This document shows positions 63,038 to 64,000 of a stretch of 64,000 nt of DNA, in pieces. Both the position numbers and the translations under genes were made by a program. The stretch spans positions 930,001 through 994,000 of the forward strand of contig NZ_JAGSYG010000001.1 in the NCBI RefSeq assembly GCF_025685655.1. The letters are read 5' to 3'. Origin of the DNA: Acidicapsa ligni (GTDB taxonomy: Bacteria > Acidobacteriota > Terriglobia > Terriglobales > Acidobacteriaceae). The notes beneath the pieces are model-generated. The model made no database searches. It had not been told where the DNA came from and was given only the letters and a program-made list of their open reading frames with translations. Every line of letters starts with the position of its first letter. The first letter of the stretch is position 1.

Positions 63038-64000
63038 CTAGACGGTTACGGCGAAGGTTTCTTCGTAGGCTTGTTTGGGCTTGCGGGTGGCGAAAACCTG
63101 CTGTGCGGCAGCTACTCCCTGACCGAACTGGACGGGGAGTTTGAGGGTGTCGCGGGCGATGAGTTCGAGTGCGCCGAGCAGGGCTATGGTGTCCATGTAG
63201 TCGAAGAAGCCGAGGTGGGCGATGCGGAAGATTTTGCCCTTCATCTCGCCCTGACCGTTGGCGATGACGGCGCCGAAGCGCGACTTGAGTTCCTTGACGA
63301 CGGCGCCGGAATCGAGGCCTTCGGGGACGGAGACGGCGGTGGCTGCTGCAGCGGGCGCGGTTGGCGCGAAGAGGGTGAAGCCGAGGGCGACGAGTCCGGC
63401 GCGGGTCATGGCGGCGCAGGTTTCAGCGTTTTCGATGAGGCTGATACGGCCTTCGGCGAGATCGCCATTGGCCTGACCGGCGATGTAGTCGAGGGCTGCT
63501 CCGAGGCCTGCGATGAGGGAAACGGAGGGGGTGTAGGCGGATTCGCCGAGCTTGGCGGACTTACGCTCCTTGCGGAGATCGAAGTAGTAGCGCGGATTCT
63601 TGCTGGTTTCCATGGCGGCCCAGGCGCGGTCGCTGACGCTGAGGTAGGCGAGTCCGGGTGGGATCATGACTGCTTTTTGCGAGCCGCCGATGAGGACGTC
63701 GATGCCCCAGGCGTCTACGTCGAAGTGGGTGGTGCCGAGGCCGGTGATGGCGTCGACTACCAGGAGAGCTTGTGAGTTCGCGGCTTTGAGAGCTTCGGCG
63801 ATTCCGCGGATGTCGTGACGAGTGGCGGTGGAGGTTTCGGTGGCCTGGACGTAGACGGCTTTGTGCTCGGGCTTGAGGGCGGCCTTGATTGTGGCGAGGT
63901 CGAAGGTTTCGCCATAGGGGGCGTTGAGCACTTCGACGTTGCAACCAAAGGCTTTGGTGATGGCTGTCCAGCGTTCGCCGAACTTTCCGGCGGTCAGGAC
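63038..64000 (-). CDS. Class V aminotransferase (serine/alanine-glyoxylate type), 5' end cut
   Basis: A PLP aminotransferase of class V whose reading frame continues to the right edge; at least 320 codons are present. LLVVDAITGLGTTHFDVDAWGIDV gives the PLP Asp region and IGGSQKAVMIPPGLAYLS the Schiff-base Lys. The edge portion reads KFGERWTAITKAFG, near the family start, so perhaps 60-90 residues are missing. Close linkage to serA suggests it may transaminate phosphohydroxypyruvate or hydroxypyruvate in serine synthesis, as such enzymes do in some lineages; alanine-glyoxylate activity is the alternative. Confidence 0.88.
   Translation of the reverse strand, partial: VLTAGKFGERWTAITKAFGCNVEVLNAPYGETFDLATIKAALKPEHKAVYVQATETSTATRHDIRGIAEALKAANSQALLVVDAITGLGTTHFDVDAWGIDVLIGGSQKAVMIPPGLAYLSVSDRAWAAMETSKNPRYYFDLRKERKSAKLGESAYTPSVSLIAGLGAALDYIAGQANGDLAEGRISLIENAETCAAMTRAGLVALGFTLFAPTAPAAAATAVSVPEGLDSGAVVKELKSRFGAVIANGQGEMKGKIFRIAHLGFFDYMDTIALLGALELIARDTLKLPVQFGQGVAAAQQVFATRKPKQAYEETFAVTV

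Overview
The window reads as a chromosomal segment of an Acidobacteriota bacterium, most likely class Terriglobia (Acidobacteriaceae-like). The grounds are the gene families: three PadR regulator plus ~900-residue MacB-like 'ADOP' permease pairs, an Oar-like TonB-dependent receptor with an N-terminal carboxypeptidase-regulatory domain, an acidobacterial-type VWFA/TPR secreted protein, a DUF5666 and a DUF6599-like secreted protein, and several secreted glycoside hydrolases. No phage, IS element or CRISPR array was seen.

Layout. 0-13 kb: glycan metabolism (GT4 glycosyltransferase, secreted GH13, AsmA-like protein, DJ-1/PfpI protein, Tat-exported GH28, GH27), a DUF6599-like protein, a small-RNA candidate, tRNA-Thr(CGT), a MerR-TPR protein and moaC. 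13-20 kb: ergothioneine genes egtB-egtD, a DUF5666 protein, an EAL-HDOD protein, fabG and a DUF2071 protein. 20-30 kb: orphan receiver domain, duplicated ThyX-like protein, Crp/Fnr regulator, ABM-like protein, class III aminotransferase, an ECF sigma/anti-sigma/VWFA operon, nicotinamidase and a Bax inhibitor-1-like protein. 30-37 kb: two convergent PadR-ADOP modules, the second sharing a perfect 29-bp palindrome with a divergent luciferase-like oxidoreductase. 38-41.4 kb: recA, coaD, a consensus parS site and a divergent ArsR/SDR pair. 41.5-50 kb: TonB receptor, beta-barrel porin, and an AraC regulator with a Fes-like esterase. 50-64 kb: aminotransferase, MASE1-GGDEF cyclase, third PadR-ADOP module, GDP-mannose genes (manC, phosphomannomutase), small hypotheticals, an HTH-SerA fusion and a class V aminotransferase cut by the window edge.

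The strongest large-scale signal is a strand-composition switch. Left of about 40 kb the + strand is C-rich whichever way the genes run; right of about 41 kb it is G-rich whichever way they run. The crossover lies beside a perfect parS palindrome (39960-39975), as expected near a replication origin, yet no dnaA, parA or parB is present. Six copies of an intergenic palindromic repeat also change orientation across this point.

Other notable items are the in-frame HTH-SerA fusion with a strong internal ribosome binding site, a sharply delimited small-RNA unit at 9.3 kb, and palindromic operators beside the PadR, ArsR, AraC and Crp genes.
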